From Gautieria morchelliformis (Eukaryota; Basidiomycota; Agaricomycetes; Gomphales; Gomphaceae): a stretch of DNA of 64,000 bases. Below the pieces are notes generated by a model. It searched no databases and had not been told where the DNA came from. It saw nothing but the letters and a program-made list of their open reading frames with translations. Where the stretch lies: NCBI GenBank assembly GCA_015179125.1, contig WHVA01000131.1:173102-237101 (forward strand), in the 5' to 3' direction. A program made the translations under genes and the position numbers. Positions 1 through 9,598 of the stretch are shown here, one piece after another (positions within the stretch are counted from its first letter, which is position 1; each line of letters begins with the position of its first letter).

Positions 1-96
1 CATCGATCAAGGAAGAACACTGTTGCACCGCGTAATTCCAATCTGCGACTCCTCTGATCTCGAACTCCTTCTCCTTCTCATTCTATTCTTTTCACT

Positions 97-2230
97 ATGA
101 CACAATGCACGTGGTTTATTGCTAGAGTGCCCACTCCTTCTTTTGAATGGGGTGCAAACCGTGTTGGGAAACCTCATGAATGTCCACATTGTCACATCCA
201 AATCTTAACTGGGGAGCGACCCGGATTCTGTTGTGGTGAAGGAGGTAAACGAAGAATGGATGTCAAGCATCTTCCTCCATTGCCTGAAGAATACAATGTT
301 TTTCTGAATGACAGCAGTGTCTCCTCTCTATCACGAATTCTGAACTTGGTGTTCTCATTTTCCTCTCTGGAGTCGACATCTGAATTTCCTGGGCTCCATG
401 GTCCTCTTTTGTTCACGGTTTACGCCAACTGTCTTTGGTTCAACCATCTATGTATCCAAAGGCGTCCATTGTTCTCAAAGATTCTTTGGGTACAAATGAG
501 GTGGGACATTGGAACTTCTTCATTACTCCATCTCTAACCGTCTGCATTAGATTGCGGCCATCATGTGCTTTTTCAACTCTACTCACACTGACCTCCATCC
601 TCGCTCACTCACCATTGCTAAAACCAATGGCAAAAATCAATCCATCCCAGCCGTTAGCCATCTTTGGGAGCCTCTTGCATATCCCCTCCTTTTCCCGCAT
701 GGAACTTTAGGATGGGGTGTCAATGAAGGACTTGGTGTCTGTGCATCTGATGCAGACAGTGACAGTGTGTCAACACAAATGTGGAACTATCGTGCCATGC
801 TTCTTCGAGAACCCCGCTTTCAAATTTTTGGACGTCTGTGCAATGAATATCTGGTGGACATGTTCACATGTGACCTTGAGTGCAGACTCAACTACATCCG
901 CCGCAATCAACACAGGGTCTCAGCACAGCAAAACCCTTCTTCTAATAATATCTACTTACCTGCGTCCTTTCTTGGTTCAAGAAAATGGGCAAGTGAGCCG
1001 ATTGCAGATGCTCTTGCCCTTGCTTCAACATACGGACCCCCAACTTTCTTCATCACTATGACATGCAATCCCCAATGGCCTGAAATTTCCCAACAACTAC
1101 GTCCTGGGAAAGGTTTTGAAGATGCCCCACTTATAGTGTGCCGTGTCTTCAAACGGAAACTCACTCACTTCCTCAAAACATTATCAACCATGTTTCCAAA
1201 TGCAGGATGGCGGTTGTACACCATCTATTGCATTGAATTTCAAAAGCGTGGCCTACCTCATTGCCACATTCTCACCAAATATGAAGCTGATTGTATAACA
1301 CCTGACGATATCGATGCTGTAATTTCTGCCAAACTTCCCTCTAACATTGAAGACTCAGGCTTAATCAAAACCCATATGCTCCATAGTCACCCACCTGAAA
1401 ACCAACCACGTTCACGTTACTGTCAGCGTGAAAAAAATGGTTTACGGATGTGTAGATTTAACTATCCTCGCCAACTACAGCAGATGACCACTTTGGATGA
1501 TGATGGCCGTGTTTCTTATCGTCGTCGTCACCCTGGGGATGAAATGGTGATCCCACACTGCCTTCCGTTGATCAGAAAATATCGCTGCCACATCAACTTT
1601 GAAGCCGCAAGTACAGGTCATTTATTCCAATACATCTTCAAGTACATTCACAAAGGTAGGTCTCTTGATGACTCATCCCTCACTTCTCTCACCAATTACA
1701 GGTCCTGATCGTACGTGGGTGCAACTTAAAGATTCATCCATGTCTTCCGTCGATGAAATTGCAGAGTTCTGGGATGCCATATATTTATCTGCAGGTGAAG
1801 CTGCATGGAGAATTTTGGGATTTCACATCACCTCCAAGGATCCATCTGTTACTGCACTTCCAGTGCACACACCTAACTCAACACTTTTTCATCAATATGA
1901 GCGCACCCATCAATCAACAAGCACACTCTCCAAGCTTGACCGTTACTTTTGTCGCCCTAGAGGTTCATTTGAAGACAATGACAACCTTGAGCGCAATTTT
2001 GCAGACATCTCCTATGCAGACTACTACCAATTGTTTCGCCTCCAAAAGTTGAACATGAATCAACTAGTCAACCCCCGTTTCTAAATTGAACGACCAAATG
2101 TCCATGGCCAGCCTATGATGCACGTCATACTTCGGAAACCTAACAAACCACATATTTCAAGACTACAGATAGTTCGTCCCTCTGAAGGCGAACGTTTCTA
2201 CATCCGGTCACTGTTATTGCATTCCACTGG
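97..2230 (+). pseudogene. Helitron copy A: Rep/helicase gene, N-terminal and Rep part, broken
   Basis: Remnant of a Helitron rolling-circle transposase gene. An N-terminal cysteine/histidine cluster (CPHCHIQ..., FCCGEGG) lies near 180-240. The main open part (about 563-1655) carries the Helitron-like N domain, with FITMTCNPQWPEI at about 1052-1090, the HUH-type His pair in GLPHCHIL (about 1250-1272), and the tyrosine-bearing YIFKYIHKG segment just before 1655. A probable 46-nt intron at 1656-1701 (GTAGGT...TTACAG) joins YIHK to GPDRTW, and the frame continues to about 2084. A stop after NPRF and frameshifts around 300-560 break the gene. The copy loses homology at about 2231, inside RSLLLHS, and about 90 bp more of it resumes at 2546. 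The helicase domain is missing, so it is non-autonomous or dead. Family assignment is firm; exact ends are not visible. Confidence 0.85.
1656..1701 (+). other. Probable spliceosomal intron in Helitron copy A
   Basis: A 46-nt segment starting GTAGGT and ending TTACAG interrupts the Rep frame. Removing it joins ...CACAAAG to GTCCTGATCG and gives HKGPDR. Copy B has an intron of exactly the same length at the same codon (3355-3400). Confidence 0.7.
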
Positions 2231-2545
2231 AACATCTCCTTGCTTGTCAAGGGCACTGGGATGTGGGAAATTATGGGAATCTGACCCCTTTACATATACT
2301 TTCTCTGCATATTATGCAATAGCTTAGCAAGCATATCTGCTTTCTTTCCAAGGCTGAGTAATAGGTTCACTGATGCTAACTGGTACTTGGCAAGATTTCT
2401 AGTACCATGAAAATATTGCCATGAGTTGGGGGGAGAGAAGTAGGTAGGCTCAAAGATGACTAAGCCACAGGAACCCTATATTCCTATATGTTGTTATTAA
2501 TACTCTTATAATATATATTATATACTCATATATGGAGTTATACAA
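2231..2545. other. Non-Helitron insert of unknown origin interrupting copy A
   Basis: About 315 bp replace roughly 50 bp of Helitron sequence that copy B still has between its RSLLLHL and TFQESA codons. The insert is AT-rich at its right side, with a TATA-rich palindromic stretch around 2505-2532. I see no clear terminal inverted repeats or target duplication and no coding potential. It could be a decayed insertion or filler DNA at a repaired break. Confidence 0.4.
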
Positions 2546-2636
2546 CCTACCTTTCAAGAAGCTGCACACCTATCAGGGTTGTTTGCCGATGTATCTGAAG
2601 GTGACAGCTGTCTCACAGAGGCTGTGGAATGCTTAA
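2546..2636 (+). pseudogene. Helitron copy A, short downstream remnant
   Basis: About 90 bp beginning ACCTTTCAAGAAGCTGC match the region of copy B that encodes TFQESALNHSLFADQSEGDSC. The homology then jumps at about 2637 to an earlier part of the gene (NNIYLPASFLGSRKW codons), which marks the start of copy B. The A/B junction therefore joins a later to an earlier segment, as expected for truncated copies in direct orientation. Confidence 0.6.
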
Positions 2637-4465
2637 TCTACTAATAACATCTACTTACCTGCATCTTTTCTTGGTTCAAGAAAATGGGCCTCCGAACAGA
2701 TTGCAGATGCTCTTGCCCTAGCTGCGACATATGGACCGCCTACATTCTTTATCACTATGACATGCAATCCTCAATGGCCTGAAATATCCCAGCAGTTGCG
2801 TCCTGGGCAAGGATTTGAAGATGCACCTTTAATAGTTTGTCGAGTGTTCAAGCGGAAATTGGGTCACTTTCTGTCAACATTATCATCGATGTTTCCAAAT
2901 GCAGGTCGGCGATTATATTTGATATACTGCATTGAGTTTCAAAAATGCGGGTTACCCCATTGTCACATTCTCATCAAATTTCAATCCGAGTGTATCACAC
3001 CTGATGACATCAACAAAGTCATTTCCACAGAAATTCCCTCTAATGATGAAGATGCTGCTCTCATTAGAACTCATATGCTTCACCATCATCCTCCTCGCAA
3101 CCGGCCTGCATCACGTTACTGTCAGCATGAAAATAATGGACTTCGCACTTGCAGGTTCAACTATCCACGCCAACTTCAGGAAAATACAACCTTTGATGAT
3201 GAAGGCCGGGTATTGTATCGACGTCGTATGCCTGGAGATGAGATGGTGGTTCCTCATTGCCTTCCATTAATCCGGAAATATTGATGCCACATCAACTTTG
3301 AAGCTGCAAGTACAGGTCATTTATTTCAATATATTTTTAAATACATTCACAAAGGTAAGTTCCTAGTGTATTCTTTCAAGCTTTTTCTAAACAGATGTAG
3401 GTCCTGATCGCACATGGGTACATTTGAGAGACTCCTCTGATTCATCACTTGATGAAATTGCTGAGTTTTGGGATGCGCGTTATTTGTCAGCAGGGGAAGC
3501 TGCATGGAGAATTTTGGGATTTCACATAACAAGCAAAGAACCTGCTGTTACAGCTCTTCCCATACACACCCCTGATTCAACATGTTATCATCAATACGAT
3601 CGATCCTCACAACCTTCCAGCTCCATGTCCAAGCTTGACATTATTTTTCACATCCCTATGGGTCTTTTCATGACGACAACAATGTTGAACAAAGTTTTGC
3701 CAACCTCACTTACACAGACTACTATCGCCTTTTTCGTCTTCAAAAATTTAACTGGGATAATCAAAACAACTCCCGGTACTACATGGAAAAACCCAACGTC
3801 CTCGGCCAACCTATGATGCATGTCATTCTTCGTAAACCAAACAAGCCCCATATCACAAGACTACAACCCATCCGGCCATCTGAAGGAGAACGTTTCTATA
3901 TCCGCTCCCTTTTATTACACCTCCCAGCTATATCATTTGATGACTTGCGTACCATCCAGGGCCACTTACTGCCTACATTTCAAGAATCAGCTCTAAATCA
4001 CAGTTTATTTGCTGATCAATCAGAAGGAGACTCATGCATCTCTGAGGCCATTCAAACTCTAAACACTCCACGGCAAATTCACCAATTATTTGTCCATTTC
4101 CTTACCAATGACTGTTGCCCTCTACCAATTAACACATGGCACTCATTCGGACATGAATTATCACAAGACTTCCTCCACCAACAAGGTGGTAATGTTGACT
4201 TAGCACAGACAGCTGCTCTGACAGAAATATCAAAAAACTTGGATGAACATGGACATCAATTGTCGGACTTTGGATTACCTGAACCACGTCTACGTGGAAC
4301 AGAAATTGAACATGAGTTACGGCAATGGTCAGCAAACATCCCTTTGCTGCATCATCGGAGTCAAATATGTCGTGCATCTTTCACGGATGAACAAGAAGCA
4401 ATCTTTTCTGAAATTGAACAAGCGGCTAACTCTAAATCTCCACTGCGATTATTTGTTGATGGACC
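2637..4465 (+). pseudogene. Helitron copy B: Rep domain to the start of the helicase, broken
   Basis: Second copy of the same Helitron family as copy A, lacking the N terminus. It has the Rep motifs MTCNPQWPEI (2757-2786), GLPHCHIL (about 2950-2973) and the intron-containing YIHK/GPDR joint. An in-frame TGA replaces the CGC arginine codon of copy A at about 3282. A one-base loss near 3638 (GACC to GAC) shifts frame, after which 3783-4465 reads through the inter-domain region into LFVDGP. There, at the Walker A loop, homology stops abruptly. The remaining bases to 4567 are unrelated. The helicase domain is absent. Confidence 0.85.
3355..3400 (+). other. Probable spliceosomal intron in Helitron copy B
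   Basis: GTAAGT...GATGTAG, 46 nt, with a CTAAAC branch-site-like sequence near the 3' end. It lies at the same codon and has the same length as the intron in copy A, although its bases are quite different. Confidence 0.75.
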
Positions 4466-6012
4466 GGATGGCCAGCTTGGAGCTATAAGCATGGCCACTG
4501 GGTTAAACAGAGGAGGATATAATATATACTACAAGCCTAGCCTGTGCCTCGCTCCGGCCAGGGTGTAATGGACATGGGAATCATAGAATTATTTCATCAT
4601 AGACAATGTTTTCCATAGAGTCCTTGCCTGATGGAAAGCGAACTCGGACATCATCTCTATGACACACACGTGACAAAGCGGTGTACAGTTGACCATGGGA
4701 GAAAACAGGAGTGGAAATATCTATGGCCACATGATCAAGGGTAAGACCTTGACAGCTATTGAAGGTAGTTGCATATGCAGGTGACAGAGGGAATTGCTTG
4801 CGGAGAAGAGTGTGGCCTGTAGAGGGCAACAAAGAGGTGAATGTGATGCGGGGAAGGAGGATGTTTTCATTGTCAATGTAGTTTAGACCTGCATGGACAC
4901 GGAGGGCATTGACAGTCACAAGGTTTTTTTCCTAAGTGAGTGACAACCACTCTACAGTTCTTGACCAAGCCATGCGCGATGGAAAAATTGCGCATCATGT
5001 GATATAAACCACCTAGGCGGATGGAGAGGGAGTGGCATGGCAAACCAGGAGGAGTTTGGCGGGTGACATAGTCAAGCATTGGTTGTGGTGATAGGACATT
5101 GGTGTCTTCAGTTTCTTTAATAGAGTCTGCTGTGGTATATGTGTGTTCGGGAGTGTTTAAGCGGTGAAGGCATATGGAGTTATACATGTCACATTGAGCA
5201 TTTGTGGGGGCAAGGATGGAACGTGTGAGGCATTGAGCTGCATTAGCCAATATATGGGAAGGAAAGACAAAGTCGACAACATCTGATGTAGTTGAGATAC
5301 ATTCGATGATATTCAACGAAACCTTGGAAGATGGGCCATTGCCTATGAGATCAACAGCAGCAGCAAAATCAGGATCATCTGCATTACGGATTGGAGTTGT
5401 CAATGAACGGATTTCAAAGTCTCTCCACAGAGGTGAACTGCGGATTGAGGAATCAATAACATCCATTTTTGAACCTTTACGGACGACAGGACATGTTTGA
5501 TGAAAATCACCTAGAAGGATGATGATTTTTCCTCCAAAAGGAAGAGAGTTTTGCATAACACGTTGAAGGGTGTCATTGACGCATGCGAGAACAGCACGGT
5601 TTGCCATGGGTGCTTCATCCCAAATGATGATGGCAGCTTCTTTTAATAGTTGTCCACGCGGATCGTCAGGTTCAATAGGGGAATGAAGGAATTCATATAG
5701 TTCATTGACTGGATCCTTGAGATAGAAAGGTTAGCATTCATACCAAAGAATGGAATCCAATTTCACTGACTTTAAAAGCAGCATGTGTTGTCCTACCGCC
5801 AGGATAAACCTGTGCCGCAAAAGCTGAAGCAGCAGTGGGTAATACAATTTCTTGTTTGCTGCATCGTGAGTCACAAACAGTATTGGTCAGGAATGTGTTA
5901 CCACAACCTGCGGGTCCATCAACGAATAATCATAAAGGCATTTTAGTGTCTGCAGCATGTTCTATTTCAGCAAAGATATTTTGCTGTTCAGAGTTGAATG
6001 ATGCCTGGCATA

Positions 6013-6689
6013 CAGGGCTGTCCACGAGTCAACCTGCAGGTTACCTGGACTTGGACTCGCAGGTTTGCCAGCTTCCACAAGTGGAACCTGGACTTGACCT
6101 GAGTTTTTCTGCAGGTTGACTTGGACCCGCAGGTTAAACCTGCGGGTGACTTGCAGTGACTTGCCAGATTATTCCGAGCTGACTCGCCCCGTGCGAGTGC
6201 ATGACACGTCTCCTCCTGTGGGGATGGGGATGAGCTATTTCACACATCCTTACATCCTATTTTGACCATGCTCCTCTAGCAACATCCACAGATGTCAAAT
6301 GTGCATTTAGTCAGGGCCGACTGACTGTATCACAGATGCGTCACTCTCTGAAGGAAGAGTCGACACGTGCCAGGACCATACTCAGCACATGGCTGTCATA
6401 TGAAGGACTTGTTCCTGAGGAATGTGTTGTAGAGTTGCTGCATGATAAGAGTAAGCATGTCAAGAAGGCTGTTGTGCAGAATGAGGTAATAGTAGTTGAA
6501 TGACATGAATTCTTGACATTTAAGGCTTGCAGGTCTGCGAGTCACCTGCGGAATTCCAAAGGCCAAACCTGGACTTGGCAGGTTTTTAGGCGCCGGGTCA
6601 CCTGGACTTGTTGGAGTTGGATCTGCAGGTTAAAATCACAGGTTGAACTGCGAGTCACCTGCAGGAACCTGGACTCGTGGACAGCCCTG
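6013..6689 (+). mobile_element. hAT-1: 677-bp hAT deletion derivative inside Helitron copy C
   Basis: It has perfect 18-bp terminal inverted repeats, CAGGGCTGTCCACGAGTC and its complement, flanked by an exact 8-bp direct repeat CTGGCATA (6005-6012 and 6690-6697). These are the hAT superfamily hallmarks. Subterminal regions are packed with CAGGTT/ACCTGGACTTG-type motifs in both orientations, as transposase-binding arrays often are. Removing the element and one target copy restores the Helitron reading SQIC-QASF, matching copy B. The interior keeps a transposase fragment (see 6234-6503). Superfamily assignment is strong. The element is too short to be autonomous. Confidence 0.93.
6234..6503 (+). 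pseudogene. hAT transposase C-terminal (dimerization domain) fragment
   Basis: An open frame of 90 codons between stops at 6231 and 6501-6503 contains ATSTDVKCAFSQGRLT followed by VSQMRHSLKEEST and an ARTILSTWLS block. This is the typical end of hAT transposases (hATC dimerization domain), where the family consensus resembles ATSVDVERxFSxGRLxxSxxRxxLS. The rest of the transposase, including the catalytic DDE region and the BED finger, has been lost. It identifies the parent of hAT-1. No start codon of its own is implied. Confidence 0.8.
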
Positions 6690-7012
6690 CTGGCATATTT
6701 GGGAGCGGTGGTGGAGGAGACTGGGATTTGCAGACCATTGCAGGAGTTCGTGTTGGATTTCACTTCCACGAAGACGAGGTTTCTGGTAAACCAAAGTCAG
6801 ACAATTGTTTTCCATGTTCATCCAAGGACTTGGATAATTCATAGAGAGCAGCGGTGTCTGCGAAGTCATGGTTGCCACCTTGGCTGTGTAGGAAGTCACA
6901 GGAGAAGTGTTTCTTGAATGAGTTCCAAGTGGTAAGAGGCAGAGGGCAACAGTCATTTGTTAGGAGATGAATGAACAATAGATGCAACTGCCGTGGAGTG
7001 AAGGGTTTCGCC

Positions 7013-7627
7013 CTAGATGTACTCTAGCAGAAGAACATGAGGTGAAACAGGGCGTTTAATGCTGGGGTGAAGCACTCCAAACCCATAACATCGTGCAATC
7101 CCTTCACCTTGCAACTTCTCCAACCGCGTATACGCCTCCAGCTCAGATTGGAACGCATTTTCCATAGTCCGATAGAAAGACATTTCCCAATCCACTCGGT
7201 CAAATTCATCACCGTCGCGTCCATTGTAGTAGCCTTCATGCTCGCCACGCGTCACGGCGGCGCGACGCTCTGCAGCCGCAGATTCTTTTTCAAGGGACCA
7301 CGGACGAGCTGGTATCCACGAGCGTTTGGATGGTTTTTCATGCTCGTCGAAGAAACGCGGGTCATATGTCTTCAGGATCATGGACGGTGGTGTTCCATCG
7401 GGGGCGCCATGGACGTGTACGAGTAGGACTTGGCTTTTTGTAAAAGGGGTGAAGGCCTTGATCACCGTAGCAATGCATTCGGAGGGCTCATCACGCCCAT
7501 TCCATGTTATGGAGAGAGATAAGGTGAAGCCCGCTTCATGAGATTCGTCGGAGGATTCGATGTAGGAGAGTTCGCCGTCGGAGAGTTCGTCGTTGGAGTG
7601 TTCACCATTGGAGAGTTCGATGTCCAT
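7013..7627 (-). pseudogene. Kinase-like protein, N-lobe half only, truncated at the Helitron edge
   Basis: An ATG at 7627 opens a 204-residue frame. An acidic Ser/Glu/Asp-rich head (residues 1-30) is followed by a region typical of the kinase-like proteins abundant in mushroom genomes. ILKTYDPRFFDE (about residue 83) fits the beta-3 strand with its lysine. FQSELEAYTRLEKLQG (about residues 162-177) fits helix C with its glutamate, then GIARCYGFGVL and LLLEYI, which is the hinge. The frame stops with TAG right after LLLEYI at 7013, a few bases from where Helitron copy C begins (about 7000). The whole C-lobe (HRD, DFG) is missing. It is either a host gene destroyed by the Helitron rearrangement or a captured fragment; no product can be a working kinase. 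Confidence 0.7.
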
Positions 7628-7786
7628 GGTCAGGCTTTCAATGCGCGTCCATAATTCAATTGAAAAAAAACTGATCTTTAACCGCTGGCATCCGCGTGAG
7701 TCACGTGACAGTACTTGGCATAGCTTGTGTTTGTCACTTGAACCATCTAAAGGTCAATTGATTGGTACAGTATAGCATTACTTGTA

Positions 7787-9359
7787 TAAGATAGAAGTCA
7801 TCTTAAACTGGCACCTTTATGTAAGCGGGCGATTAGGTCACGTGATGCGCCAAATCCTCACCTTGGGGATTTTTTTTTTTTCCCCTTTCAGAAGGCACCT
7901 TGGTGCAATGACATGTTCTATAATATAATTAGTGACATTGAATTATATTACATGAATTCCTTGTCCAACTCAGACATAATGTTTGGAGGTAAAGTACGAT
8001 GGGCATGGTATTTACGGTTTTCCCAGACAGCTTGTGCCCCATTCAACCCTTTTTTGTAGGCATCTATAAATCAGGCCAACCTATTAGCATCCCTGTTGAG
8101 GAGTTAGAATCTGCTGATAGGAAACAATTCTCACACACCTCTGAATCTGTACAAAGGGGACATCATCTAGACAGCCGCAATCCCTGAGGTAGTGATGGGC
8201 ATGGCCCGGCCCAGGCCGCGGCTTAGCCCGAGCCGAGCCCCCGAAAGCCCGAGCCGGGCCAGGCCCAAGCCGTTGACCCGCCGGGCTTCCGGGCCTGGCT
8301 CGAGTTTTGACAAGCCCGAGCCGGGCCCTGAAGCCACGGCCTCGTAGGCGCCCGCCGGCACCGCTGCCGCCCGGCGCTTCTCCTCCTTCCGCCCCACCAT
8401 CCCGCCAGCGCCTTGAAAATCCCGCCCCCACCCCCGCCGTCTCCTTCCTTCACCTGTACCCTGCAGCGAGAGCAGCGTGGTACGGGCCTTGCTCCTCCAC
8501 GTGGGTGTGCGGGTGCGTGTGGGCGTCTGCATGGGGGTGGGCGTGCACATGCGGCTGCGTGTGCGCGTGCGTATGGGGCTGCAGGTGCGTGGAGGGGGGG
8601 TGGGGGGGATGGGCATGCTTGTTTGGCCGTGCCAGCGGCGGCGGTGGCGGGTGGTGGTGCTGTTGTTGGAGGTGCAACACATGTCTAGTTCCCCACCAAC
8701 AGGCCGCAGCCCAAGCCGGGCTTAGCCCGAGCCGAGCCGGGCCTGCTGGTGAGGGCCTGGCTCAGGATTTGGGAAGCCCGAGCCCGAGCAGGCCGGGCCC
8801 AAGCCCGGCTTTGGGGCCGAGCCGGGCCCTGCCCATCACTACCCTGAGGCCTGAATGTGTGAATGGGGTCAAGCACAACCTGCCGGGCAGTCAAAGTGAC
8901 GACTAAGCAAGCGGCCTGCAGTGGAACTCACCTAGTGTAAGGTTGTACCTACCTAAACCCTGATTTAAGCAGTAGAAATGTGTAGCAAGGGCCCCAGAGT
9001 GGTTTGAAGCTTTTTTCGTGCATCGTCCAAAGGTTCGAAAGGCTGACAAATAGGTCACGTGACCTATCACGTGACCGCCAAATTCCGTCGGTCCAAAAAC
9101 CGAAATTGCAGGAAATCATTCTAGAACATCAGAAAAATAATTTGGTATTTTTTCTATGTCACATTTTGGATGCTATATATCTCCTCAATAAATATAGATA
9201 TATCCTAAGTCTCTCCTAAGGATTGTAGGTAGACATGTCCCAAAGAGACTCTAGGAAGCCATTTGGCAAAAAGTGTTTGCCTTCGAGTGTTATTGAGCTC
9301 GCCGTTGGACTGTGCTCAGCTTACGTAAGGGGTGCCAGTTTAAGATGACTTCTATCTTA
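7787..9359. mobile_element. TIR DNA transposon of about 1.57 kb, non-autonomous, TA-flanked
   Basis: The first 29 bases from 7787 (TAAGATAGAAGTCATCTTAA...) occur as an exact reverse complement ending at 9359. Similarity continues weakly for about 12 more bases (TTTATGTAAGC versus CCTTACGTAAGC). Both ends carry TA, consistent with the TA target of Tc1/mariner-type elements, but the superfamily is not proven. The interior has no convincing transposase frame. It contains several CACGTG-centred palindromes (7832-7841, 9051-9080) and a second transposon (8190-8841) inserted in it. Confidence 0.75.
8190..8841. mobile_element. hAT-2: GC-rich 652-bp hAT MITE nested in the TIR element
   Basis: The left end TAGTGATGGGCA and right end TGCCCATCACTA are exact inverted repeats. 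They continue imperfectly as GGCCCGGC-rich sequence. The element is flanked by a perfect 8-bp direct repeat CCCTGAGG (8182-8189 and 8842-8849), a hAT signature. The interior is a GC-rich array of GCCCGAGCCGGGCC-like motifs and GTGTGCG/GGGCGTG repeats. All long frames inside it are low-complexity shadows. Confidence 0.88.
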
Positions 9360-9598
9360 AGAATCAATATAGTTGCAAATACCGTATGTTAGCCAGCGCT
9401 TGGAAGAATGCTGAAGCTATGCTGGCCAGCACTTGGAAGACTGCACTGCAGAAGCAATATGGAACTTCAAGGCGGCTTTGACTGCTAACTCGAAAATAGT
9501 GTGGAGACTGGACTGCCCCTGCCCCTTGCAACGAACTCCGGAACCTCCTCTCTCGCATATGAATCGGAGCTTAAATAAAGCTTTAAGCTTCACCTGCA
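9360..9598. other. Upstream region of the DUF1764-type gene with a 31-bp-spaced direct repeat
   Basis: A CAGCGCTTGGAAGAATGC-type 18-mer at about 9395 recurs with two changes at about 9426 (CAGCACTTGGAAGACTGC). A TTAAATAAAG stretch lies about 25 bases before the ATG at 9599. I see no other feature; this is probably promoter and 5' UTR. Confidence 0.4.

Larger units (their letters stand above)
4581..7000 (-). pseudogene. Helitron copy C: PIF1-type helicase half, inverted, split by a hAT element
   Basis: Reading leftwards from about 7000, this encodes the inter-domain region (HLLFIHLLTNDCCPLP at 6940-6985), then SQIC/QASF interrupted by the hAT element at 6013-6689, then the SF1 helicase. Walker A lies at about 5898-5930 but reads GPAGCGNT, so the catalytic lysine is asparagine. 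Walker B (IIIWDEAPM) is near 5600-5630 and GDFHQT near 5495-5510. The C-terminal block with AYATTFNSCQGLTLD and TALSRV ends at the stop at 4581. A likely intron (GTCAGTG...CTCAAG) interrupts the frame at about 5730-5783. One frameshift lies near 6765 and another near 4920. It is the same family as copies A and B. Together the three copies cover most of one element, but in broken order and opposite orientation. Confidence 0.85.

Noticed and set aside
3282-3284. CGC-to-TGA in Helitron copy B as proof of RIP mutation
   Set aside because: A single codon change; the window shows no general excess of C-to-T changes between copies that I could establish by eye. A dinucleotide-bias count over aligned copies would be needed.
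4466-4580. Helitron 3' terminus for copy C (imperfect hairpin followed by CTAG on the - strand, near 4528-4565)
   Set aside because: The stem is weak and mismatched and the CTAG is not followed by a clear host T junction; not strong enough to annotate.
8190-8900. Long open frames on both strands of the GC-rich block (for example 8307-8906 + and 8167-8682 -)
   Set aside because: Low-complexity Ala/Pro/Arg/Gly or His/Thr-rich translations on every frame, bounded by hAT termini; open only because of GC content.
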